From Bombus terrestris (taxonomy: Eukaryota; Arthropoda; Insecta; Hymenoptera; Apidae), in assembly GCF_910591885.1 (NCBI RefSeq), contig NC_063274.1, forward strand, positions 8,971,725 through 9,035,724: a stretch of DNA of 64,000 nucleotides, given 5' to 3'. Both the position numbers and the translations under genes were made by a program. Numbering within the stretch: the first letter of the stretch is position 1; each line of letters begins with the position of its first letter. Of the stretch, positions 56,001-62,194 are shown in pieces. The notes beneath the pieces were generated by a model. That model made no database searches and was not told the origin of the DNA. It saw only the letters and a program-made list of their open reading frames with translations.

Positions 56001-59000
56001 ACATGCTTGGAGTGCTGGCCAGTTACAGTATAACGGTGAAGGAGTTAAAACTTTTATTCGGTGCTATGAAAGCTGTAAAAGGGAAATGGGTAAGAAGGTC
56101 CAGAAGATATAGAAATACAAATTTTCTTTCGAAAGAGAATTATTCATGTTCAAAGAAACTAACGAAACTTTCCTAAGACTTTTGAGTAGAAGTTTATATC
56201 TTGTATGATGTATTGTGTAGAATTTGTATTGTATTCTTGTATGTCACAGCCACGACACTCGGCAAAACTGTTAAACGTTCTTCGTCAGATGCCGCAACGG
56301 AACGGACCCGACGTGTTTTTCAGTTTTCCCGGCAGAAAGGGATCGGTAAGTCGATTTTCATCCTTCTCTCAGCCGTTCCTCTCCGGCACCGGATATTCCT
56401 GTTACGACCTCGCGGAAGATGCCATTCGATTCTGAACTCTATTAAACTTTCGATAAGAAAATTCGCCTTGTTTCATGGAACTTCCACTCGCGCTTAATCC
56501 GTCGAATCAAATGACCTATTGATTCTTCGTCCAGTCGAACTCCATAGGCGAACAGCTGGAAAATCATTCCAAATTATGGATGAACCTAAAGCTTGATCAA
56601 GATTAAACGTATATGTTTTTAAACGTAAAGGATAGAATCCAAGACGTAGTTCGCAATAATTTGAAACAATTTCCGTACGAGTAAATTTTTCGTGAATATT
56701 AAGTAGATATATCAGATTTTTTCGATCTTGACACTTGATTCATTTTGCATTTCAAAAATTTCTTATTTCAATTCCCTTTTCTCTAAAAAAGAAATAAAAT
56801 CGTTTGATTTATGTAACACAGAATCACCAATGTACGAGATGCCAAATTTTGGATTTATGTTCCATTTCTTAAAGCTATAAGGAAGCATGAATGATTCCTT
56901 TCAAAATTAAACAAAGCCTTTTTCAAGCTTGCACATTGAAGAGAATTTCTTTCGTATTATAATAAATGTTATTTTAGCATGGACATAGCAATCCATTTCA
57001 TAATCGAACAAAAAGACGAAGGTAGAGCAAGAACATAAAACTCTCTGCGAAAATCCATCGGAACAGATGTCGTCCGGCGCAAACGTTGGTAGCTATTCAA
57101 TGAGTTTTAGAGACAGAAACTTTCGATATGACAGAAAATGTTAAGGAAAAGAAGTTTCTTATTCGGGGGAACTGTTTCGAGCGTTTCCTTTAATATATAA
57201 CTTTGAAAGAGTACAAGTCAAAGGGGGAGCTTCTACTACGAAGTTTGAATAAAGTTTTTATGCAGCGAGTACACACTTAAGACAGAAATTTTAATTCATC
57301 GAGTAAAAATTCAAAATTTAACTCATTTTAAACGAGCATTTCGTATATCTTCATGAAGATCGTAAGCTGTAAGCCATTTATTAAAAATTATATAAATATG
57401 AGGGAGAAAATGAATAGTCGTTAAAAATACACACAACATATTGCCAAAGTTTGGCAGCTTATTTTCCAAATACACCTATACCTAAACCTAATTATTATGT
57501 TGAATAATTGCACCATATTGGAAAACTGCACGACCCACCCATGAAAAACCTAATTTCATTAATATAACATCCTCTTCAGACAAGATCACATCAATTATTA
57601 AGTAGTTTTTGGCGTCTTTCTGTGTCAGAAAACCAGGAGGTATAAATAAATAGCTAGAACCAGTATAAATGGTAAATGAAGTACCTCTCTATAATGTAAT
57701 ATAATAAAATTCTAATTCTACTCAAGCTTATTTAATTATTTCTGCAACTTTGTCAGGCGATCGTCCTTCCACCGCTCGCGAAATGGCCACACGAGAATGG
57801 ATTCACGTTTACCACGTGGTTCCGTCTGGATCCTATCAACTCCGTTAATATCGAACGAGAAAAGCCGTACCTCTATTGGTAAGTGCTCTTACATCAAGCG
57901 CTCTTGCGAGAACACTCTCTCGAATCGAAGTGGCCTGGCTAGTACTGGCTACCTTAAAGAATCGTTTACGTTGCCGACTTTCACGAACGAGAGAAAGAGA
58001 AATACACGGAACTTGGAATAAAACAGAGGAAATTGGGACCGGGGGAAAAACGCGCCGATCAAATTCCTTCATGTTCGACCGTTCGAATTTGATTAAACGC
58101 AGCTCCGTTTGAGTTAGCGCGAAAAAAAGGATTCCTATTCGAGCGTTGCATCGTGCAACAATTTGATCGCATTCCGTCACGCGGAAACAATTCGATTTCC
58201 ATACAATCGACAACTGTTGTTTCCGTTTACAAAGTATATCGTTATTCAGGAGAATAGGAATAAAATACAGAGGATCGAAACCGAGCAGAGCAGAAAGATC
58301 GTTGATGAATTTTTATTGACATTCCGGATATTTTTAGTCGGCACCATTTACGTTTACAAAGCTTGTGCGTTCCTTTGTTCGCAGTTTTAAAACTAGCAAG
58401 GGAGTAGGGTACACCGCGCATTTCGTAGGGAACTGCTTGGTCCTCACATCTATGAAAGTGAAGGGCAAGGGCTTCCAACATTGTGTCAAATATGAATTCC
58501 AACCACGTAAGGTAGGTTACATTTCCATGTTAATTTTGTGGAAATTTATTTAATATATTCGGTGTTAAGATCAAAGTACGATGTAACTCGAAATTTAAAT
58601 TAAAACATTTAATTCTTTCATTCCCAAATTATTTAGATATTACAAACATTTATGTGTAACTTTCCTACTCGTCGTACGTTTCTATTGATCATATGATCGG
58701 TAAAATTTATACGAACATCGTGATAAAAACATCATAGTATGGAAATATGGGCAAGAAATATTTTAAGTATAATAAGACATGGCTGACGATAGAAACATAG
58801 TATTTCATAATTCTACATGTGTATCGTACATCTATTACGGGAATGAAAGTATTAATCGTATAAAACTTCACTACTTTTTGTAACATTTCTTCCGTATGTG
58901 TTGTCAAAATATTTAATAAAGATTGCTCGTGTTAAATCTCTTTACAAAATGTTCGACTCAAGAACAATTTATTCGAAACATTTTCAAGAGAACCAATAAT

Positions 59001-62000
59001 GTTTACTTTCACAGTGGTACATGATCGCCGTAGTGTACATATATAATAGGTGGACGAAGAGTGAAATTAAATGTTTGGTGAATGGTCAATTGGCTTCGAG
59101 TACCGAAATGGCGTGGTTCGTTTCGACAAACGACGTAAGTAAATTTACGTATTGAATATAATTTCGCCTATTAATTTTACGTGTTTACCGACCGCAATTA
59201 AAACTGGTCGTTGCTCGAAACACATTGAAATTGTGGTCTCTGGATATGAAATGTTGATCGAAAATGAAAAGAGCTATATAACACGTTCTTCTTTGCAGCC
59301 CTTTGACAAATGTTACATCGGAGCTACACCGGAACTGGATGAAGAGCTCGTGTTTTGCGGACAAATGAGCGCGATTTATCTGTTCTGCGAAGCTCTGACG
59401 ACGCATCAGATATGCGCTATGCATAGACTGGGGCCTGGATATAAGGTACATTGAGTTTAGAAACATAAAACTTTGCATAGATAACAGGCTTGAAAAAAAT
59501 TCTTCCATTAAACTTTCCTTCTTCGTTCGTAATTATGGATACACGTTCTAGCTAAATATGAATTTCTTTTAAATAGAATTTGCGCTCTAGTAATTCAAAA
59601 TATAGAGAAATAACATAAAAGCAGATTATAATTGTGAAAGAAATTCCTTTCACGTATTTTTTCATAAAGATCTTTAATTTTCTGTGACACTTTCTCCGTG
59701 TTCTTCACAAAGACATCTGGAACTCGGATTTATGTAGATTCATTAGATATTCAATATTCCGTGTTCCCATTCCTGTTTTGTTCACAGAGTCAGTTTCGTT
59801 TTGACAACGAGTGTTACCTGAATCTGCCTGACAATCACAAAAGGGTGAGTGATGAGCCGGAGCTCACGAGCATGGTGGACCAAAGTATGCAAACTGTAAG
59901 CATTTTTATTTTCTTTTTCTCCCGTTTACATTTGATTTGCACATTGTTTAATCACTCTGTTACTGCGTTCGAGTTTCGTCAGAGGTAATTACCCCGATTA
60001 TCGACCATCACTACGAATATCTTTTCCCCAGAACGTCACGTTCCGTTGGACGTTACTGCGATTCATAACGTTTGTATCTATCCATTGCATAATTTGCTTC
60101 TATTTGTGGATTTTCCTCTTTTTCGTTTATTTACACACACGACTCGTTACTTATACGAGCCACAATTTTCTGTTTTGCCTGATGCTTTCTTACGATGTAG
60201 GCCTATAGCAAGACCCTGATTAATTTACAGCCTATTGAACAGTTAAGTTTTTTTATAGACCTGTCTGTTTGATCATTTTGCTGTGATGTGTGTATTTTCG
60301 TAGTAAAAGATTTTTCATAGGTTGTACGGACGAACATATACTAAGTTATAGCTGTCATACTTTAATTAGTGTTTCTTTAATAGGCTGCGGATGTTTATTC
60401 ATTTATGAGAACTCTAAAGATGCAAATATATGTAAAATATCCAAAAGTAAAAGTTAAGGAACAAATCACTGTTTAGGATTAAAATATGAATTTGCATAAA
60501 AATCTGCAGTCTAGTTATTAGCCATGGACACTGCGACTAATGGATATCCTGAGTTTGGAAATTGTTTTAAGTCCGTAAACGTCCCTCTGAAGATTTAACA
60601 CAGCCTGTCTGACCTAAAATCACGTTCAGTTCGGTTTGTGATGTGTGGCACGTTTGTCCATTTAACATGTAGATATTAATTTGAATAGTTATGAAAATTT
60701 ACTTTGAAAGTCTACTTTTCTACTTTCTAATTTATCAACCCCTTAATCTACAACTACGGGCATAGCCCGTAGTACGATGATCGGACCAAACGTAAATATT
60801 ACAGGCATAGTACGGGTCATCGTACTCCACAAGTCGTGCCAGTGGCTCGAAGGCTGCGCGAGCTTGTTTACGTTTTCGGCCCAAAATTCTCGAACGTAAA
60901 TCGTAGGTTAAGGGGTTAATCTATAATTAAAAATGACAAATTTCTACAGGTAATCATATTCATCTCTGTTTGGTAGACTTTCAAAGATAAATTATAACTT
61001 GATGTAGTGGAATGATTTTACGACATGCAATTAGAAAGACACATCAACGATATTAACAACGCTATTTTATAGGTGCTTTACGATGGTAAGCTGTCGAATG
61101 CGATTGTGTTCATGTACAACCCGGTAGCAACGGATTCTCAACTATGCTTGCAAAGCGCACCGAAAGGCAACGTCTCCTATTTTGTACATACACCACACGC
61201 CCTTATGCTGCAGGTATGATATCGAACACGCTATACTTGTAATTAAATAAAAAAAAAAAAAAAAAAAAAGGATAGGGCGCTCTGGAAATGTCATTCATCT
61301 ATAGCAGTCTTTTTTTTACAAATTTTCATGTAAAAGCATTTTTCGCTGTAAGGCACGACGTTTTTCATATCGCAAACGAATGACACAAAAATTGAATTTT
61401 TTCCCTATTAAAATGTTTTTAATCTTTTATGTTATTTTATAGTTTAATAGTTTGAAATATTGAAAAAGAAAATAACTTCTCCAGTCCCAGTTTCAAACAT
61501 TCAACCTGGATACCAATAAAAAAAAAAAAAATACTTTATAATTCATAAAAAACGAAAATTCCAATGATTTACATTCGAATGTAGGCTGTCTCTTTGATAC
61601 AAAAATTTAAAAGTGTTGCTTTTCTGAGCGTCCCAATTTTTTTTGATCCTTTTTTATTTTGCAACCGAATGTAGAACATCGAACTTTGAAAACATGCGAG
61701 CATTTTACTGTCTATTTGTAGGATGTTAAAGCTGTCATCACGCATTCCATTCATAGCACGTTAAACTCGATTGGCGGCATTCAAGTGTTGTTCCCTTTGT
61801 TCTCGCAACTAGATATGCCTTACGATTGCATAGCGCCCAACGATGTTAAACGAGACCCAACGTTATGGTAAATATCTACCAAAACTCTCCACATCGAAAT
61901 TTTCGATGGAACAAGTATTCGGCTTGTATCATAGCCGAATCATGTTTCTCGATCATATAACACGACAACTTGAATTTTAGTTCGAAACTGTTGGGGTTTA

Positions 62001-62194
62001 TTTGCGATTTGGTGGAGAGTTCACAAACCGTTCAACAACACATGGTACAAAACCGTGGCTTTCTGGTGATCAGCTATATGCTGCAAAGAGCTAGCAGAGA
62101 CCATCTAACTACGGAAGTTCTCGCCTCCTTTTTGGAGCTCACGAAACATCTGGTTACCTGTCTCAGCGCTAACAGCGACTTGTTATTGAAACAG
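14016..62194 (+). CDS. rg: Neurobeachin / rugose, N-terminal part (12 exons, gene continues beyond both window ends)
   Basis: Twelve GT-AG-bounded exons join into one open frame of about 501 residues that I recognise, from memory of the family, as neurobeachin (human NBEA, fly rugose). This family comprises very large scaffolds that bind protein kinase A regulatory subunits and act in Golgi/endosome membrane traffic, synapse function and receptor signalling. Landmarks in order are: GGEFDMELNF, AILRKSVRNLQ, SYSITVKELKLLF, RQMPQRNGPDVFFSFPG, NGFTFTTWFRLDP, TSKGVGYTAHFVGNC, KGKGFQHCVKYEFQPRK, FCGQMSAIYLF, VLYDGKL and THSIHSTLNSIGG. The order is an alpha-solenoid segment, a ConA/laminin-G-like lectin domain, then the start of the DUF4704-type armadillo region. 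No start codon or BEACH domain lies in the window: the first exon begins in phase 0 and the last ends in a donor. Exons: 14016-14120, 55769-55895, 55989-56089, 56250-56345, 57757-57878, 58385-58511, 59015-59134, 59299-59445, 59788-59844 (or 59895), 61073-61213, 61722-61867, 61981-62194. Confidence 0.96.
14121..15824. other. rg: rg giant intron, 5' part: nothing gene-like seen
   Basis: AT-rich sequence with a CpG-denser block at about 15150-15540. A loose direct repeat of TGTGTTATG-starting segments occurs at 14952 and 15069. Overlapping short ORFs in several frames at 14475-14840 give no consistent protein signal. Confidence 0.5.
15825..16440. mobile_element. Possible LTR-type or other transposon relic
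   Basis: This block differs in texture from the flanking sequence. On the plus strand it ends in a GTTGGAATAAAG polyadenylation-like segment (AATAAA at 16386-16391) after a stretch typical of Copia-like LTR ends (CTGTCTATGTCTACAAAG), and TGTCCGG at 15825 is a possible left end. I could not establish a target duplication or exact right end. It also contains a coding-like ORF on the opposite strand (listed separately), so an internal fragment of a mobile element or a retrocopy is as likely as a solo LTR. Confidence 0.35.
16065..16304 (-). pseudogene. Unidentified 79-codon coding-like fragment, no methionine
   Basis: The minus strand between in-frame stops at 16305-16307 and 16065-16067 encodes 79 residues with a strongly protein-like composition: WLTHEKPNTDVGWSKDGKP, FGDDAVAEESYSWVCPAHGT, IGFVDGNLSRKVKAIIIASV, then WIKKKLVDKEGF before the stop. 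It has no Met, so it must be an exon or a broken piece. An AG acceptor (aaaccag) lies just 5', and an AATAAA lies about 60 bases 3' of the stop. WSKDGKP recalls immunoglobulin-type strands, but the rest does not fit that fold and I assign no family. It sits in an otherwise non-coding intron and in a transposon-like block, so a relic of a mobile element or retrocopy is the best guess. Confidence 0.4.
17784..17902 (-). other. Exon-like minus-strand ORF, unidentified
   Basis: On the minus strand, acceptor acagtattaacatttcag would begin an exon at 17902. One frame then runs CSNWILRTPETDLQQIISAT and on to a stop at 17784; another frame (starting NVLELDSEDTRNRSPTDYIS) is also open, to about 17755. 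Two competing open frames weaken the coding case, and no family is recognised. Confidence 0.15.
18678..18808. repeat. Perfect 12-bp inverted repeat pair, 131 bp apart end to end
   Basis: GGTACAAAGACC at 18678-18689 is exactly inverted at 18797-18808 (GGTCTTTGTACC). The span could be the remains of a small foldback element or a looped regulatory structure; target duplications are not obvious. Confidence 0.5.
20743..20788. repeat. (CT)n-(GT)n compound microsatellite
   Basis: CT repeats to 20770 are followed by GT repeats to about 20788. Confidence 0.95.
23052..23860. repeat. Degenerate ~28-bp minisatellite in two opposed halves
   Basis: The left part, about 23055-23310, reads as roughly nine diverged units of 25-31 bp around TTGGATTCGA-GACTCGATA (for example CTTGATTTAGGAGACTCGAT, TCTGGACTCGAAGTAATAGA, CTTGGATTCGACATATCAAT, CCAAGGGATCTGATACAGAC). 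The right part, about 23420-23860, has units such as TCTATGTTAGACTCTTCCGA and TTTATGCCAGATCTTTTCC that resemble the reverse complement of the left unit. An ORF at 23173-23406 is an artefact of this repeat. Confidence 0.55.
26709..26731. repeat. (CT)n-rich microsatellite
   Basis: TTCTCTCTCTTTCTTTCTCTCTG pyrimidine run. Confidence 0.8.
27560..27645. repeat. Diverged 51-bp tandem duplication
   Basis: ATTGTTAATGCCA starts at 27560 and again at 27611. The following bases (TTAATGAATTGAACTGAAAA versus CTAAGAAATTAAATAACAAA) are clearly related but diverged, indicating an old local duplication. Confidence 0.65.
28481..28612. repeat. 46-bp tandem repeat, decaying
   Basis: Copy one (28481-28526) and copy two (28527-28572) both begin AACGACGCA and share the TTTAAAAGT core. 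A third degraded tract of TTTAAAA/GATTTAA motifs continues to about 28612. Confidence 0.7.
33063..33411 (+). mobile_element. Candidate solo LTR (about 349 bp)
   Basis: The block begins TGTTG and ends CAACA (GTGTTG...CAACAC if one outer base is added each side), the inverted termini expected of LTRs. It contains a TATA-like segment (GTATATTTATTATAGTGAGC) in the middle and AATAAA at 33396-33401 just before the right end. Flanks are ATATA and GTATA, a near but imperfect 5-bp target duplication. No internal retroviral-type coding region is adjacent, hence a solo LTR. Confidence 0.45.
35742..35790. repeat. GA/GGGA purine-rich tract
   Basis: Interrupted GGGAGA/GAGGGAGG repeats. Confidence 0.7.
40255..40384 (+). 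other. Exon-like segment, unidentified
   Basis: Between a possible acceptor (gatgacagtag) and a donor (gtagga) the plus strand reads LTKVVPTFLHYLDELANTSD, then NEELLEANSCLFIDLFRKFD and DVE, exiting in phase 1. The acidic helical composition is more protein-like than neighbouring ORFs. The acceptor lacks a pyrimidine tract, and a phase-1 exit does not fit the phase-0 start of rg exon B, so it is not a simple rg cassette. Family unknown. Confidence 0.2.
42132..42158 (+). mobile_element. Tc1/mariner-type terminal repeat relic
   Basis: CACTGGTTCACGAAAGTATTTGAACAG is preceded by TA and is closely related to both ends of the short element at 48743-48817. Such CAGT...CAAAAGTATTTGAAC ends are typical of Tc1-like elements (family knowledge). 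The opposite end was not found. Confidence 0.5.
42159..48742. other. rg: rg giant intron segment, nothing gene-like seen
   Basis: AT-rich sequence with CpG-denser blocks at about 42480-42800, 44460-45090 and 46700-47050. A 127-codon ORF at 45739-46122 has a plausible-looking first half but a low-complexity hydrophobic tail and no recognised family. The very AT-rich part at 47100-47880 shows nothing. Confidence 0.5.
48743..48817. mobile_element. 75-bp Tc1-like foldback MITE
   Basis: The left end CAGTAGCTCACAAAAGTATT plus TGAACAG and the right end CTGTTCGAATACTTTCACGA plus TACACTC form imperfect inverted repeats around a core of about 20 bp, and the element is flanked by TA on both sides, the target duplication of the Tc1/mariner superfamily. 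It is far too short to encode a transposase. Confidence 0.65.
48818..53000. other. rg: rg giant intron segment, nothing gene-like seen
   Basis: AT-rich sequence with CpG-denser blocks at about 48900-49340, 49920-50530, 50880-51200 and 51220-51560. A short AAAATGAATG tandem repeat lies at about 49456-49486. Confidence 0.5.
53001..53152. repeat. Long AT hairpin with (TA)n loop
   Basis: A pure TA run (about 53042-53087) lies between inverted arms. Bases 53016-53040 are the inverse of 53116-53140 with one mismatch in 25, and AAAATTTAAA at 53001 pairs with the TTTAAATTTT near 53143-53152. The whole 150 bp can fold into one long hairpin. Confidence 0.8.
53153..55768. other. rg: rg giant intron, 3' end
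   Basis: AT-rich sequence with CpG-denser blocks at about 53280-53440 and 54790-55330. A 122-codon ORF at 54580-54948 has no recognisable family and is not supported. The last 30 bases before 55769 include a pyrimidine-biased tract leading to the exon B acceptor. Confidence 0.5.
55769..55895 (+). CDS. rg: rg exon B (alpha-solenoid)
   Basis: The acceptor is ttgttacag, with a pyrimidine-rich stretch before it; the donor is gtaaat. There are 42 codons plus one base (phase 1 exit), AEIWSVFIAILRKSVRNLQ through RAETVVA. The terminal G joins AT of the next exon to form Asp. This is one of the most conserved helical stretches of neurobeachin and LRBA. The exon joins seamlessly in frame to exon A. 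Confidence 0.96.
55896..55988 (+). other. rg: rg 93-bp intron, in frame and stop-free
   Basis: This very short GT-AG intron (donor gtaaat, acceptor ttcgatag) has a length divisible by three and no stop in the reading frame. Retention would insert 31 residues (starting GKSLSNDSNPGRVYN, ending FLCSI) before DLLIDMLG without disturbing the frame. The inserted residues have no counterpart in neurobeachins I recall, and the splice is required to recreate the conserved VVADLL junction, so I treat it as an intron. Confidence 0.85.
55989..56089 (+). CDS. rg: rg exon C (alpha-solenoid)
   Basis: There are 101 bases. The first two complete the Asp codon split with exon B, followed by LLIDMLGVLASYSITVKELK and LLFGAMKAVKGKW. 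The acceptor is gatag and the donor is gtaaga, phase 0 exit. The ASYSITVKELKLLF block is diagnostic for the neurobeachin/LRBA family. The AMKAVKGKW ending, rather than the vertebrate RGE-type loop, is an arthropod-like variant (memory-based comparison). Confidence 0.96.
56250..56345 (+). CDS. rg: rg exon D (end of solenoid segment)
   Basis: There are 32 codons, PRHSAKLLNVLRQMPQRNGP then DVFFSFPGRKGS, with acceptor gtcacag and donor gtaagt, phase 0 at both ends. The family block MPQR-GPD-FF-FPG marks the transition from the first helical segment towards the lectin-like domain. A 160-bp intron separates it from exon C and a 1.4-kb intron from exon E. Confidence 0.96.
56346..57756 (+). other. 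rg: rg 1.4-kb intron between exons D and E
   Basis: GT-AG, phase 0. AT-rich; the only feature is the small palindrome TGCCAAAGTTTGGCA at about 57441-57455. Confidence 0.9.
57757..57878 (+). CDS. rg: rg exon E (start of ConA/laminin-G-like domain)
   Basis: The acceptor is tttgtcag and the donor is gtaagt. There are 40 codons plus two bases (phase 2 exit): AIVLPPLAKWPHENGFTFTT, then WFRLDPINSVNIEREKPYLY. The final TG joins T of exon F to give Cys, matching the conserved YLYCF. This is the first beta-strand region of the lectin-like fold of NBEA/LRBA. A minus-strand ORF of 122 codons across this exon (57845-58213) is a shadow. Confidence 0.96.
57879..58384 (+). other. rg: rg 506-bp intron between exons E and F
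   Basis: GT-AG, phase 2. It contains several overlapping ORFs, none protein-like in a family I know. Confidence 0.9.
58385..58511 (+). CDS. rg: rg exon F (ConA/laminin-G-like domain core)
   Basis: The acceptor is tgttcgcag and the donor is gtaggt. After completing the split Cys codon it encodes 42 residues, FKTSKGVGYTAHFVGNCLVL through GKGFQHCVKYEFQPRK. This is nearly identical to the family consensus as I remember it and is the most conserved lectin-domain stretch in the window. Exit is phase 0, immediately before the WYM motif of exon G. Confidence 0.97.
58512..59014 (+). other. rg: rg 503-bp intron between exons F and G
   Basis: GT-AG, phase 0, AT-rich, no internal feature seen. Confidence 0.9.
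59015..59134 (+). CDS. rg: rg exon G (ConA/laminin-G-like domain)
   Basis: There are 40 codons, WYMIAVVYIYNRWTKSEIKC, then LVNGQLASSTEMAWFVSTND, with acceptor tttcacag and donor gtaagt, phase 0 at both ends. The W-x-M-I...Y-N-R-W and C-x-V-N-G-Q-L pattern is typical of laminin-G-type jelly rolls and matches neurobeachin directly. A 164-bp intron follows. Confidence 0.96.
59299..59445 (+). CDS. rg: rg exon H (ConA/laminin-G-like domain end)
   Basis: There are 49 codons, PFDKCYIGATPELDEELVFC, then GQMSAIYLFCEALTTHQICA and MHRLGPGYK, with acceptor ctttgcag and donor gtacat. The FCGQ...IYLF-EAL...Q-I--MH-LGPGY pattern is the closing strand set of the family's lectin-like domain. Phase 0 at both ends. 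The minus-strand ORF across it (59185-59508) is a shadow. Confidence 0.96.
59446..59787 (+). other. rg: rg 342-bp intron between exons H and I
   Basis: GT-AG, phase 0, nothing else seen. Confidence 0.9.
59788..59844 (+). CDS. rg: rg exon I, short form (19 codons)
   Basis: The acceptor is gttcacag. The 19 codons SQFRFDNECYLNLPDNHKR end at donor gtgagt, phase 0. Joined to exon J this gives DNHKR-VLYDGKL, the arrangement I recall for neurobeachin of other animals. A second in-frame donor lies 51 bp downstream and is listed separately. The small exon size and two good donors suggest regulated splicing. Confidence 0.9.
59845..59895 (+). CDS. rg: rg exon I extension via second donor (17 codons, alternative)
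   Basis: Reading past the gtgagt donor, the frame stays open for exactly 17 codons, VSDEPELTSMVDQSMQT, and ends at a second donor, gtaagc, at 59896. Both exon forms exit in phase 0, so either can join exon J. The extension is acidic, polar and Ser/Thr-rich, like a regulated loop. I infer an alternative 5' splice site; which form is dominant cannot be told from sequence. Confidence 0.55.
59896..61072 (+). other. rg: rg intron between exons I and J
   Basis: GT-AG, phase 0; it starts at 59845 if the short exon I form is used. It contains one MITE-like element (60737-60918) and otherwise AT-rich sequence. Confidence 0.9.
60737..60918. mobile_element. MITE-like element with TIRs and internal hairpins
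   Basis: Imperfect terminal inverted repeats AACCCCTTAATCTAC (left) and GTAGGTTAAGGGGTTA (right) bound about 180 bp. Inside is a perfect stem ACTACGGGC-ATA-GCCCGTAGT (60753-60773) and a second inverted pair AGTACGATGA / TCATCGTACT. It is GC-rich within AT-rich intron. The TTAA next to a CCC run recalls piggyBac-type ends, but the class is uncertain. Confidence 0.6.
61073..61213 (+). CDS. rg: rg exon J
   Basis: There are 47 codons, VLYDGKLSNAIVFMYNPVAT, then DSQLCLQSAPKGNVSYFVHT and PHALMLQ, with acceptor ttttatag and donor gtatga, phase 0 at both ends. It aligns with the NBEA stretch VLYDGKL...ATDAQLCL...VHSPHALMLQ, at the boundary between the lectin-like domain and the following armadillo region. 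Confidence 0.96.
61214..61721 (+). other. rg: rg 508-bp intron between exons J and K
   Basis: GT-AG, phase 0. It carries a poly-A run at 61249-61269 close to the donor and another of about 13 A near 61518-61530; otherwise AT-rich. Confidence 0.9.
61249..61269 (+). repeat. Poly-A tract
   Basis: Twenty-one consecutive A, 35 bp after the exon J donor. It could be a mononucleotide expansion or the tail of a tiny retroinsertion; no body of an element is visible in the short space upstream. Confidence 0.85.
61722..61867 (+). CDS. rg: rg exon K (start of DUF4704-type region)
   Basis: The acceptor is tatttgtag and the donor is gtaaat. There are 48 codons plus two bases: DVKAVITHSIHSTLNSIGGI, QVLFPLFSQLD, then MPYDCIAPNDVKRDPTL. 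The final TG joins exon L to give Cys. The first part is strongly conserved. The part after SQLD corresponds to a loop that varies between species. The 113-bp intron after it is phase 2. Confidence 0.95.
61981..62194 (+). CDS. rg: rg exon L (DUF4704-type armadillo region), last exon in window
   Basis: The acceptor is tgaattttag and the donor is gtatcg. One base completes the Cys codon, then 71 codons follow: SKLLGFICDLVESSQTVQQH ... GFLVISYMLQRAS ... LASFLELTKHLV ... DLLLKQ. Human NBEA continues with LCDHILFNPAIW at this point. No such exon is visible in 62195-64000, so the next exon lies beyond the window and the intron is at least 1.8 kb. Exit is phase 0. Confidence 0.95.

Noticed and set aside
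57845..58213. 122-codon minus-strand ORF
   Set aside because: It starts within rg exon E on the opposite strand and is explained as a shadow plus intron read-through.
59185..59508. 107-codon minus-strand ORF
   Set aside because: Shadow of rg exon H.
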